From Palsa-459 sp035937595 (GTDB lineage: Bacteria; Actinomycetota; Acidimicrobiia; Acidimicrobiales; RAAP-2), in contig DASZHS010000039.1 in NCBI GenBank assembly GCA_035937595.1, forward strand, positions 37,477 to 101,476: a stretch of 64,000 bases of DNA, given 5' to 3'. Below are positions 25,728 through 33,557 of the stretch, one piece after another; within the stretch, counting starts at the first letter, position 1; the number at the start of each line of letters is the position of its first letter. A model generated the notes under the pieces. It did not search any database. It was not told the DNA's origin and was given only the letters and a program-made list of their open reading frames with translations. A program made the translations under genes and the position numbers.

Positions 25728-26579
25728 GTGTCCAAGGACCTCGACGAGCTCGTCGACCTGCTCGACCTCGAGCAGGTCGAGGTCAACATCTTTCGCGGCA
25801 CCCAGCCGGACGAGGAGCGACAGCGTGTCTTCGGCGGACAGGTCGCGGCCCAGGCGCTCGTCGCCGCCGGTCGCACCGTCGAGCACGGCGACGTGCACTC
25901 GCTGCACTCGTACTTCCTGCGGCCGGGGGACCCGAGCATCCCGATCCTCTACGAGGTCGACCGCATCCGCGACGGGAAGAGCTTCACGACGCGCCGTGTC
26001 GTCGCGATCCAGCACGGCCGTGCGATCTTCAACATGCAGACCTCCTTCCATCGCCACGAGGAGGGGTTCGAGCACGCCTTCGAGATGCCGCACGTGCCGG
26101 ACCCCGAGACGCTGCCGTCGCTCGTCGACCTGTTCGAGACCGAGGAGGGGCAGGCCGAGTACTGGATGCGCCGGCACCCCATCGACATGCGGTTCGTCGG
26201 TGGCGTGCCGTGGGCATCGCGGGCGCCGCGCCCGCCCTTCAAGCAGCTCTGGATCCGTGCGGACGGCACGCTGCCCGACGACCCGCTGCTGCACGCCTGC
26301 GTGGCCACGTACGCCTCGGACATGAGCCTGTTCGACACGATCCTGCTGCCCCACGAGCTCAACTGGGACGACGGCACGTTCATGGGCGCGAGCCTCGACC
26401 ACTGCATGTGGTTCCACCGCCCGTTCCGCGCCGACGAGTGGGTGCTGTTCGACACGGACTCCCCGGTCGCCCACGGGGCGCGCGGCCTCGCGCGGGGGTT
26501 CTTCTTCGACCGGGCCGGCCAGCTCTGCGTCTCGATGGTCCAAGAGGGCCTCACGCGGGTCCTGCGGCCGTCGACGTAG
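25728..26579 (+). CDS. tesB: Acyl-CoA thioesterase II
   Basis: TesB hydrolyses medium- and long-chain acyl-CoA with a double hot-dog fold. The 283 residues show VFGGQVAAQALVAAGRTV, HSLHSYFLRPGDPSIPILYE and GKSFTTRRVVAIQHGRAIF in the first hot dog. The second has SLDHCMWFHRPFRADEWVLF with the catalytic Asp and the GRGLARG-like ARGLARGFFF. The GTG at 25728 is set by the promoter and by the start of similarity (LDELVDLLDLEQVE). It converges on the citrate synthase gene. Confidence 0.93.
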   Translation: MSKDLDELVDLLDLEQVEVNIFRGTQPDEERQRVFGGQVAAQALVAAGRTVEHGDVHSLHSYFLRPGDPSIPILYEVDRIRDGKSFTTRRVVAIQHGRAIFNMQTSFHRHEEGFEHAFEMPHVPDPETLPSLVDLFETEEGQAEYWMRRHPIDMRFVGGVPWASRAPRPPFKQLWIRADGTLPDDPLLHACVATYASDMSLFDTILLPHELNWDDGTFMGASLDHCMWFHRPFRADEWVLFDTDSPVAHGARGLARGFFFDRAGQLCVSMVQEGLTRVLRPST

Positions 26580-26602
26580 CCGACGCACGACCTCGGGTGC
26601 CG

Positions 26603-26619
26603 CCCCGCCCGGGGCGGGG
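26603..26619. terminator. Bidirectional hairpin between tesB and gltA
   Basis: A GC-only inverted repeat (ccccgc..., ...gcgggg) of about 6 bp with a 5-nt loop lies in the 43-bp gap between the two convergent genes, so it can end both transcripts. No T-tract. Confidence 0.5.
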
Positions 26620-26622
26620 TCG

Positions 26623-27897
26623 TCAGCCCTCGCGCTTGGCGATCTCCACGTAGTCCCGGGCGTCCTTGCCGACGTACAGCTGGCGTGGACGGGCGATCTT
26701 GAGGTCCTGGTCGAGCAGCTCGGTGAAGTGCGCGAGCCACCCCGAGGTGCGGGGGATGGCGAACAGCACGGTGAACATCTCGAGGGGGAACCCCATCGCC
26801 TGGTAGATGAGGCCCGAGTAGAAGTCGACGTTCGGGTACAGCTTGCGGTCGATGAAGTAGGAGTCCGACAGCGCCACGTCCTCGAGGGCGAGCGCGATGT
26901 CGATCAGCGGGTTCTTGCCCGTCACCTCGAACACGTCGTAGGCCGCGCGCTTGATGATCGTCGCCCTCGGGTCGTAGCTCTTGTAGACGCGGTGGCCGAA
27001 CCCCCAGATGGTGCCCCGGTCGCGCTTGACGTGCTCGACGAAGGCCGGCACCGCGTCGACCGACCCGATCTCGGTGAGCATCTTGATGACCGCCTCGTTC
27101 GCCCCGCCGTGCAGCGGGCCGTAGAGCGCCGCGGTGGCCGCCGCCGTCGCCGAGTAGGGGTCGCCGTGCGAGGACGCCACGAGCCGCATCGCCGTGGTCC
27201 CGCAGTTCTGCTCGTGGTCCGCGTGCAGGATGAACAGCACCTCGAGGGCCTTGGCGAGGGCGGGGTCCGCCTGGTAGTGGGGCTCGGCGACCTTCCACAT
27301 CATCGAGAGGAAGTTCTCGGTGTAGCTGAGGTCGTTGTCGGGGTAGACGAACGGCATCCCCACGCTGAAGCGGTGCGCCGCTGCGGCGAGCGTCGGCATC
27401 TTGGCGATCAGGCGGACGACCTGGCGGTGGAGCGCGTCCGGGTCGAAGATGTCCTTCGCGTCGCCGTAGAACGTGGACAGCGCCGCCACCGCGGAGACCA
27501 GCATCCCCATCGGGTGCGCGTCGTAGTGGAACCCGTCCAAGAAGCGCTTGCGGACGTTCTCGTGGATGAAGGTGTGGTAGGTGATCTCGCGCTGCCAGGT
27601 GTCGAACTGCTCGGCCGTCGGCAGCTCCCCGTACAAGAGGAGGTAGGCGACCTCGAGGTAGGAGGACTGCTCGGCGAGCTGCTCGATCGGGTAGCCCCGG
27701 TAGCGCAGGATCCCGACGTCGCCGTCCACGAAGGTGATCGAGCTCTCGCACGCCGCGGTGGTCGTGAAGCCGGGGTCGTAGAACCAGATTCCAGGGAGCA
27801 GCTTTGCCCACTCGGCCGCGCTCACGCCACCGAACTCGATCGGGATCTCGGTCGAGGCTCCCGTGCGGTTGTCGGTGACCGTGATGCTCTCGCCCAC
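26623..27897 (-). CDS. gltA: Citrate synthase
   Basis: Condenses acetyl-CoA and oxaloacetate to citrate. The 424 residues match the long (type II-like) form, with GILRYRGYPIEQLAEQSSYLEV, ILHADHEQNCGTTAMRLVAS (catalytic His region), GPLHGGANEAVIKML with the second His, and GFGHRVYKSYDPRA. The start is GTG at 27897, five bases after GGAGG; a TAGTAT hexamer lies at 27934-27929, so this gene has a normal short leader with a ribosome-binding site. Confidence 0.96.
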   Translation of the reverse strand: MGESITVTDNRTGASTEIPIEFGGVSAAEWAKLLPGIWFYDPGFTTTAACESSITFVDGDVGILRYRGYPIEQLAEQSSYLEVAYLLLYGELPTAEQFDTWQREITYHTFIHENVRKRFLDGFHYDAHPMGMLVSAVAALSTFYGDAKDIFDPDALHRQVVRLIAKMPTLAAAAHRFSVGMPFVYPDNDLSYTENFLSMMWKVAEPHYQADPALAKALEVLFILHADHEQNCGTTAMRLVASSHGDPYSATAAATAALYGPLHGGANEAVIKMLTEIGSVDAVPAFVEHVKRDRGTIWGFGHRVYKSYDPRATIIKRAAYDVFEVTGKNPLIDIALALEDVALSDSYFIDRKLYPNVDFYSGLIYQAMGFPLEMFTVLFAIPRTSGWLAHFTELLDQDLKIARPRQLYVGKDARDYVEIAKREG

Positions 27898-27928
27898 CCG
27901 TGCCTCCTTCGCGAACGCCTCGGTGTTG

Positions 27929-27934
27929 ATACTA
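27929..27934 (-). promoter_or_regulatory. -10 of gltA
   Basis: TAGTAT on the minus strand, giving a leader of about 25 bases that includes the GGAGG ribosome-binding site. Confidence 0.5.
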
Positions 27935-27963
27935 CGAGGACTCCCGCAGCGCTGACCGACGGG

Positions 27964-29022
27964 TCAGCCGCTCTCGCCGACGACCACCGTCCGGACCCAC
28001 GAGAGCCCGGCGACGGAGGTTTGCCGTCCTGGGTGGACGAGGTTGATCCGGACGAGGAAGTGCCCGCCGGGCACGACGTCCATCGGCGGCAGCTGCAGGG
28101 CGACGGCGCCGTTGGCCGCGACGGCGCCGAAGGCCCGCCCCGAGTCGAAGTGGCCGAGACGACCAACGGGGGTCGACCGGATGATCGCGATCACCTCGGT
28201 CGGCGCCGAGCCGCGGTTCTCGATCGACACGGCCGCGGTGAACGTCGTCGTGGGCGGCACGGGGTAGCCCGGGCCGACCGGGAGCAGGAGCGGCTGGGTC
28301 TGCACGGCGACGATCTTGAGCGAGATCGTCGCGTGGAGCCGAGGGTCGCTCGCGAACCTCGCGGCGTCGGCCTTGAGCGTCGCGGGCATCAGCTTGCCCG
28401 TGGCGGGCGACGTCCACTGGCTGGTCGGGAGCGCCGCCGTGCCGTCCACGGTCGCGAACAGCGCGGGCAGGCCCCGGTAGAGGTGGTCCGACAGCACGAG
28501 CTGCTCCCCGGCGTAGCGCAGCTGGGCGCGTGCGCCGGGGACCTGGAGCTGGTTCGCCGACGGGGGCTCCGGGCCGGGGGTGCCGACCGGGTTGGTGGGC
28601 GTGAGCCCGAGGAGGCCCTCGAGCGTCGCGCGGATCGACGTCGTCGCCGCGGCGCGCAGCCGGAGCGTGTCGATGACCCGGGACGCGGCGTTGGCGTCCG
28701 GGGGTGGCGGGGTCAGCGCGTCCGCAGAGCGGCTGTCGGCGGTGGCGAGCTGCGCGAGCTGCTGGAGCCGCGACTCGAGGAGGACCCTCCCGAGCACGCC
28801 CGGGTCCGCCATGACCCGGGCGAGCCCGGTCCCCGTCGCGTTGGACGACACCATGAGCGCCGACGCGGCGGCGGCGAAGCTCTCGTCGACCGAGTGGCGG
28901 TAGGGCGCCGAGCGGTGCGCGGCCTGCACGGTCCCGACGAGGAGCGCGACGCACAGGAGCGCGACGGCGAGCACGCCGAGCGCCCGGGCACGGCGACGCG
29001 ACCTCGAGCGGCGGTGCGCCAT
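27964..29022 (-). CDS. Secreted or membrane-anchored protein of unknown function
   Basis: I do not recognise the family. The 352-residue product starts with a very basic N-terminus (HRRSRSRRRARA) and one hydrophobic helix (LGVLAVALLCVALLVGTVQA), a signal peptide or anchor. The rest is extracytoplasmic: an Ala-rich helical part to about residue 150, then a beta-rich part with TTTFTAAVSIENRGSAPTEV, which looks like an immunoglobulin-type fold. The ATG at 29022 is chosen over the GTG one codon earlier because GGAGG lies six bases upstream. It follows the UDP-sulfoquinovose synthase gene by 48 bp. Confidence 0.6.
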   Translation of the reverse strand: MAHRRSRSRRRARALGVLAVALLCVALLVGTVQAAHRSAPYRHSVDESFAAAASALMVSSNATGTGLARVMADPGVLGRVLLESRLQQLAQLATADSRSADALTPPPPDANAASRVIDTLRLRAAATTSIRATLEGLLGLTPTNPVGTPGPEPPSANQLQVPGARAQLRYAGEQLVLSDHLYRGLPALFATVDGTAALPTSQWTSPATGKLMPATLKADAARFASDPRLHATISLKIVAVQTQPLLLPVGPGYPVPPTTTFTAAVSIENRGSAPTEVIAIIRSTPVGRLGHFDSGRAFGAVAANGAVALQLPPMDVVPGGHFLVRINLVHPGRQTSVAGLSWVRTVVVGESG

Positions 29023-29047
29023 CACGAACCTCCGCGGCTCACGCGCT

Positions 29048-29068
29048 CGTCCGGGCCCCGCCCGGACG
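29048..29068 (-). terminator. Hairpin after the UDP-sulfoquinovose synthase gene
   Basis: Perfect 9-bp stem cgtccgggc / gcccggacg with a 3-nt loop, immediately after the stop codon. It also lies in the leader of the next gene, so it may attenuate rather than end transcription. Confidence 0.5.
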
Positions 29069-29070
29069 GA

Positions 29071-30255
29071 TCACTTGGGCAGCGGCGATCCGGACGTGGG
29101 CAGGTAGTTCGTCGCGTGCCGCCAGTTCACGGTCGCGGTGAACGCCTTCGGGTCGACCCGATCCTTGAACCGCTCCACCATCGAGAGCATCGACTGGATC
29201 GTCTCTTTGGTGAGCAGGTGGGGCTGGAGGCCGAGGTCGAGGAGCCGCGTGTGGATCGCGTTGTAGTAGTGCTCTTCCTTCTCCACCCGGACGAGCTCGG
29301 TGTGCTCGATCTTGGCCGTGCCCCCGAACGCGTCGGCCACCATGGTGGCGAAGTCGAGGACGCTGAACTGCTCGGTGAACTGGTTGAAGACCCGGTACTC
29401 GCCGGGCTCGGGCGGGTTGAGGCAGGCGAGCTCGACGCAGGCCTGCGTGTCGCGGATGTCGAGCGTGCCGCGGGTCTGGCCGCCCTTGCCGTACACGGTG
29501 ATCGGGTACCCCGAGACGGCCTGGACGACGAAGCGGTTGAGGACGGTGCCGAAGACGCCGTCGTAGTCGAACCGCGTGAGCAGCTCGGGGTGCTGTGCGG
29601 TCTCGTCGGTCTCCTGGCCGTAGACGACGCCCTGGTTGAGGTCCGTCGACCGCAGCCCCCAGACCCGGCAGCAGAACTGGATGTTGTGCGAGTCGTGGAC
29701 CTTGGACAGGTGGTAGAAGCTGTGCGGGTTCTTCGGGAAGGGCAGCACGTCGGTGCGGCCCTTGTGGGTGATCTCGATGAACCCCTCTTCGATGTCGATG
29801 TTGGGCGTGCCGTACTCGCCCATCGTGCCCAGCTTCACGAGGTGGATCGACGGGTCGACGTCCATGATCGCGTAGAGCACGTTCAGGGTGTTGATGACGT
29901 TGTTGTGCTGGGTGTAGACGGCGTGCTTCTGGTCGATCATCGAGTAGGGGGCCGAGCGCTGCTCGGCGAAGTGGACGACCGCCTCGGGGCGGAAGGTCCT
30001 GAGCACCCGGTGGGCGAAGTCGGGGTCCACCAGGTCGCCGATCCAGCAGGGGATCTCGTTGCCGGAGACCTCCTTCCAGACCTGCACGCGGCGCTGGAGC
30101 TGGGCGATCGGGACCAGGGAGTCGACCCCCATCTCAACGTCGTACATCCGCCTCGCGTAGTTGTCGACGACGCCGACCTCGTGGCCCTTGTTGGACAGGT
30201 ACAGGGCCGTCGGCCACCCGAGGTAGCCGTCTCCACCGAGGACGAGGATGCGCAC
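29071..30255 (-). CDS. sqdB: UDP-sulfoquinovose synthase
   Basis: SqdB/SQD1 converts UDP-glucose and sulfite to UDP-sulfoquinovose, the donor for sulfolipid or sulfosugar glycans. The 394 residues are closely SQD1-like: NAD site GGDGYLGWPTALYLSNKGHE, catalytic KLGTMGEYGTPNIDIEEG, the YxxxK site in SFYHLSKVHDSHN, DLNQGVVYG, GKGGQTRGTLDIRDT and FNQFTEQFS. The GTG at 30255 has AGGAG six bases upstream; a TATTGT hexamer lies at 30315-30310. No sulfoquinovosyltransferase is adjacent. Confidence 0.9.
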   Translation of the reverse strand: MRILVLGGDGYLGWPTALYLSNKGHEVGVVDNYARRMYDVEMGVDSLVPIAQLQRRVQVWKEVSGNEIPCWIGDLVDPDFAHRVLRTFRPEAVVHFAEQRSAPYSMIDQKHAVYTQHNNVINTLNVLYAIMDVDPSIHLVKLGTMGEYGTPNIDIEEGFIEITHKGRTDVLPFPKNPHSFYHLSKVHDSHNIQFCCRVWGLRSTDLNQGVVYGQETDETAQHPELLTRFDYDGVFGTVLNRFVVQAVSGYPITVYGKGGQTRGTLDIRDTQACVELACLNPPEPGEYRVFNQFTEQFSVLDFATMVADAFGGTAKIEHTELVRVEKEEHYYNAIHTRLLDLGLQPHLLTKETIQSMLSMVERFKDRVDPKAFTATVNWRHATNYLPTSGSPLPK

Positions 30256-30309
30256 GAGGGTCTCCTGATTCGAAGGGGTGACCCGGGCGTCGGGCCTTCT
30301 GCGGCGCAA

Positions 30310-30315
30310 ACAATA
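30310..30315 (-). promoter_or_regulatory. -10 of sqdB
   Basis: TATTGT on the minus strand, giving a leader of about 48 bases with an AGGAG ribosome-binding site. Confidence 0.4.
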
Positions 30316-30343
30316 CCTGAGGCGCGCAGCCCGGCCGCGCTTG

Positions 30344-31714
30344 CTACGCGTCGAGCGTCTCGACGACCAGGTCGTCGGCGAGGACCCCGTCGAGGAGCTC
30401 GGGGGCACCAGCGGTGACCGGGTGCGTGGTGATCGGCTCGGGCAGGTCGAGATCGCCGTCGTCCTCACCCACCCCCATCGCACGCAGCTGGCGCGCGGTC
30501 GGCAGCAGCCGCTGCTCCAAGGAGTTGACCGCGTCGTTGTACGAACCGACGGCACGGTCGAGTGAGCCACGCAGCTTGGTGAGGTGGCCCGCGAACTTGC
30601 CGAGCCGCTCGTAGAGGCGCTCTGCGAGCTTCTGGATCTCCTGGGTGTGGCGCGCGAGACGTTCCTGGCGCCAGCCGTAGCCGACGGTCTGCAGCAGCGC
30701 GATCAGCGCGGTCGGACCGGTCAGCAGCACGTGGTTCGTGAGGGCGAACTCGGTGAGCGTCGGGTCGGCCTCGAAGGCGGCGGAGAGGAGCGCGTCACCG
30801 GGCACGAAGCACACCACGAAGTCGGGCGAGCGCTCGAACTGGCGCCAGTACTCCTTGGAGGCGAGCTTCTGGACGTGGGTGCGGACCTGGCTCGCGTGGG
30901 TGCGCAGCTGCTGGGTGCGCGCCTCGTCGTCCATCGACTCGATCGCGTCGAGGTACGCCGAGAGGGGCACCTTGGAGTCGACGACGACCTCTGCCCCGTC
31001 GGGCAGGTGCACCACGAGGTCGGGTCGCTGCAGGGCGTCGTCGCCGCCGCGGCGCGACGAGAGCTGCTCGGAGAAGTCGCAGTGCTCGGCCATGCCGGCC
31101 ATCTCGACCACCTTGCGCAGCTGGAGCTCGCCCCAGCGACCCCTCGTCTGCGGGCGCCGCAGCGCCGTCACGAGGTTCTTGGTCTCGACGGTCAGCTGCT
31201 CTTGGGTGCGACGCAGCGAGTCGACCTGCGAGGTGATCGAGCCGTAGGCCTCCTTTCGGTCCTTCTCGACCTCGTGGACGTGCTGCTCGAACCTCGACAG
31301 GAGCTCGGACACCGGCGCCACCGTCGCTCGCAGCGTCCGGTCGCGCTCCTCGCCCTGGCGCCCCGACATCTCGGCCAGCTGGGTGACCGCCTTCTCCATC
31401 ACCGCCTGGGACTGGGACGCGAAGGCCTCCCGCAGCCGGGTCAGCTCCTCGTCGAGGCGGATCTGCTCCCTCGCGATCGACTGGTCGGCCGCGTGCACCT
31501 GCTCGGCGAGCTTGGCGCGCTCCTCGCGGAGCTGGCCGGCCTCGACCTGCAGCATGGCGAGCTCGTCGCGCGTCCGGTCGAGCTCGAAGTCGACGCGTTC
31601 GGCCACGGCCAGCTTCGCCTCTTGGGCGGCGGCGCGCCGCTGGAGCGCGCCGAAGGCGACGGCCGCTCCGACGACGAGCCCGGCGACCACCCCCAGCACC
31701 AGTCCCAGAGCCAT
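30344..31714 (-). CDS. rmuC: RmuC-like DNA recombination protein
   Basis: RmuC proteins limit inversions and recombination at repeats and are distantly nuclease-like. The 456-residue product begins with a membrane helix (LGLVLGVVAGLVVGAAVAFG). A long coiled coil to about residue 160 follows. The RmuC core then contains RGRWGELQLRKVVEMAGMAEHCDF, RPDLVVHLPDGAEVVVDSKVPLSAY, FVVCFVPGDALLSAAF and TPTALIALL-like GPTALIALLQTVGYGWRQE. ATG at 31714 is set by the membrane helix and the -10 eight bases upstream. Confidence 0.92.
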   Translation of the reverse strand: MALGLVLGVVAGLVVGAAVAFGALQRRAAAQEAKLAVAERVDFELDRTRDELAMLQVEAGQLREERAKLAEQVHAADQSIAREQIRLDEELTRLREAFASQSQAVMEKAVTQLAEMSGRQGEERDRTLRATVAPVSELLSRFEQHVHEVEKDRKEAYGSITSQVDSLRRTQEQLTVETKNLVTALRRPQTRGRWGELQLRKVVEMAGMAEHCDFSEQLSSRRGGDDALQRPDLVVHLPDGAEVVVDSKVPLSAYLDAIESMDDEARTQQLRTHASQVRTHVQKLASKEYWRQFERSPDFVVCFVPGDALLSAAFEADPTLTEFALTNHVLLTGPTALIALLQTVGYGWRQERLARHTQEIQKLAERLYERLGKFAGHLTKLRGSLDRAVGSYNDAVNSLEQRLLPTARQLRAMGVGEDDGDLDLPEPITTHPVTAGAPELLDGVLADDLVVETLDA

Positions 31715-31722
31715 GTCTCGCC

Positions 31723-31728
31723 ACTGTA
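31723..31728 (-). promoter_or_regulatory. -10 of rmuC
   Basis: TACAGT ends eight bases before the ATG. Confidence 0.5.
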
Positions 31729-31832
31729 GGCAGCCCGTGTGACGTTCCAGTGTGTTAGGGCCATCGACTTCGACGGTGTGCTTCTGCACCACAGCTGGGC
31801 GCCTCGCGTACCTCGGGCCTCACCCCGGGCGT

Positions 31833-31838
31833 TAGCGT
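31833..31838 (+). promoter_or_regulatory. -10 of leaderless phoU-like gene
   Basis: TAGCGT ends seven bases before the GTG start. Confidence 0.6.
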
Positions 31839-31845
31839 CGATCTC

Positions 31846-32523
31846 GTGCCCCGGCGCCCGCATCTCCGCGACCACGCCCACCACGAGGAGGCGGCGCCGC
31901 TCGCGCCCCGGCAGACCTTCGACGCGGACTTCGAGGCGCGGGTGGTGCGGGTGTGGGCGCTCGTCGGTGAGGCGATCGCCGGTGCCACCCACGCGCTGCT
32001 CGGCGGGGACCGCGAGCTCGCGAAGGCCATCGTGCGCGACGACGAGGCGATCGACGAGCTGGTGAACGCCCTCGTCGCCGAGGTCTCGCGCGCGCTCGAG
32101 CTCGGAACGGGCACGCCGGCCGATCGACGGCGGCTGGTGACGCTCGTGCGCACGCTCCCGGAGATCGAGCGCAACGGCGACCTCGCGGCGCACATCGCGC
32201 GGCGCGCGGCGCGCGGGCTCGGCCAGGAGATGTCGCCGCGCGCGAGGGGGCTGATCGAGCGCATGGGCGAGGTCGCGGCCACCATCTGGCGGGCCGCCAC
32301 CGACGCCATCGAGTCCGCGACCCAGGCGAGCCTCGACGCGGTCGAGGAGCTCGACGACGAGCTCGACGACCTCCACGTGAGCCTCACCGGGGAGCTCGTG
32401 TCGGGCTCGATGCCGCTCCCCGTCGCCGTCGAGGTCGCGATGGTCGCTCGCTTCTACGAGCGCTTTGGCGACCACGCCGTCAACCTCGCGAACCGACAGC
32501 CCGGCCGCTCGCTCGTCGACTGA
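31846..32523 (+). CDS. PhoU-like phosphate regulator
   Basis: PhoU proteins are all-helical and restrain phosphate uptake through the Pst transporter and PhoR. The 225 residues contain two three-helix repeats, with conserved metal/phosphate motifs visible as EIERNGDLAAHIARRA in the first and ARFYERFGDHAVNLANR in the second (pattern E/R-x-x-D-x-A). There is no pst gene next to it. GTG at 31846 follows a leaderless-type promoter, and the gene ends two bases before the convergent asd stop. Confidence 0.88.
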   Translation: MPRRPHLRDHAHHEEAAPLAPRQTFDADFEARVVRVWALVGEAIAGATHALLGGDRELAKAIVRDDEAIDELVNALVAEVSRALELGTGTPADRRRLVTLVRTLPEIERNGDLAAHIARRAARGLGQEMSPRARGLIERMGEVAATIWRAATDAIESATQASLDAVEELDDELDDLHVSLTGELVSGSMPLPVAVEVAMVARFYERFGDHAVNLANRQPGRSLVD

Positions 32524-32525
32524 GC

Positions 32526-33545
32526 TCAGGCGGCCGCCAGCGCCTCGGCGATCTGCACGGCGTTGAGCGCCGCGCCCTTGCGGAGGTTGTCGCCGACGAC
32601 GAAGAGCGACAACCCGTTCGGCACGGCGTCGGACCCCCGCACCCGCCCGACGAGGCTGGGGTCGACCCCGGTGGCGTCGAGCGGCGTGGGCACGTCGCGC
32701 AGCTCGACGCCCGGCGCGGCCGCCAGCAGCTCGATGGCCTCGTCGGCGGAGAGTGGTCGTCGGAACGAGGCCGTGATCGAGGCGCCGTGCCCGGTGAAGA
32801 CGGGAACGCGCACGCAGGTGCAGGCGACCCGGAGGGCGGGCAGCCCGAGGATCTTCCGCGCCTCGTCGCGGTACTTGCGCTCCTCGTCGGTCTCGCCCGA
32901 GCCGTCGCCGAGGATCGTGCCGGCGAGGGGGATGACGTTGTGCGCGATCGGGGCGGGGAACTTCGCGTGGCCCCCGTGGTCGACGGCGCCGCCGTCGGTC
33001 GCGAGCGCGGCCGCCCCTGCCGCCGTGCGCGCGAGCTGGCCGGCGAGCTCGGCGACGCCGTCACGACCGGACCCCGAGACGGACTGGTACGTCGAGACCA
33101 CGACGGCGTCGAGCCCGGCGGCGTCGTGGAGCGGCTTGAGCACCGGCATGGCCACCATCGTCGTGCAGTTGGGGTTCGCCACGATCCCCTTCGGGATCGA
33201 GCCGAGCGCGTGGAGGTTGACCTCCACGACCACGAGGGGCACGTCGGGATCCGCGCGCCACGCAGAAGAGTTGTCGACGACGATCGCGCCGAGCGAGGCG
33301 ATCCTCGGGGCGAGCGCGAGCGACGTCGCCTTGCCCGCCGCCATGAGGACGAGGTCGAGACCCCCGAAGTCAGCGGTGGCGGCGTCCTCGACGGACAGCT
33401 GCTCGCCTCTGAACCCGACGGTTCGGCCAACGGAGCGCGACGAGGCGAAGAGGCGGAGGCGGTCGAGCGAGAAGTCCCGCGCCTCGAGGATCGTCACCAT
33501 CGCCGAGCCGGCTTGTCCCGTCGCTCCGACGACCCCGACGTCCAT
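32526..33545 (-). CDS. asd: Aspartate-semialdehyde dehydrogenase
   Basis: Reduces aspartyl phosphate to aspartate semialdehyde for lysine/diaminopimelate, threonine and methionine synthesis. The 339 residues show the NADP site VGVVGATGQAGSAMV, VDNSSAWRADPDVPLVVVEVN, the catalytic Cys in NPNCTTMVAM, and VRVPVFTGHGASI. It directly follows lysC on the same strand with 9 bp between them, yet also has its own leaderless-type hexamer that overlaps the lysC stop. Confidence 0.96.
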   Translation of the reverse strand: MDVGVVGATGQAGSAMVTILEARDFSLDRLRLFASSRSVGRTVGFRGEQLSVEDAATADFGGLDLVLMAAGKATSLALAPRIASLGAIVVDNSSAWRADPDVPLVVVEVNLHALGSIPKGIVANPNCTTMVAMPVLKPLHDAAGLDAVVVSTYQSVSGSGRDGVAELAGQLARTAAGAAALATDGGAVDHGGHAKFPAPIAHNVIPLAGTILGDGSGETDEERKYRDEARKILGLPALRVACTCVRVPVFTGHGASITASFRRPLSADEAIELLAAAPGVELRDVPTPLDATGVDPSLVGRVRGSDAVPNGLSLFVVGDNLRKGAALNAVQIAEALAAA

Positions 33546-33551
33546 CGACCC

Positions 33552-33557
33552 AGCCTA
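33552..33557 (-). promoter_or_regulatory. -10 of asd inside the lysC stop
   Basis: TAGGCT ends six bases before the asd ATG. Its first three bases are the TAG stop codon of lysC. Confidence 0.5.
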
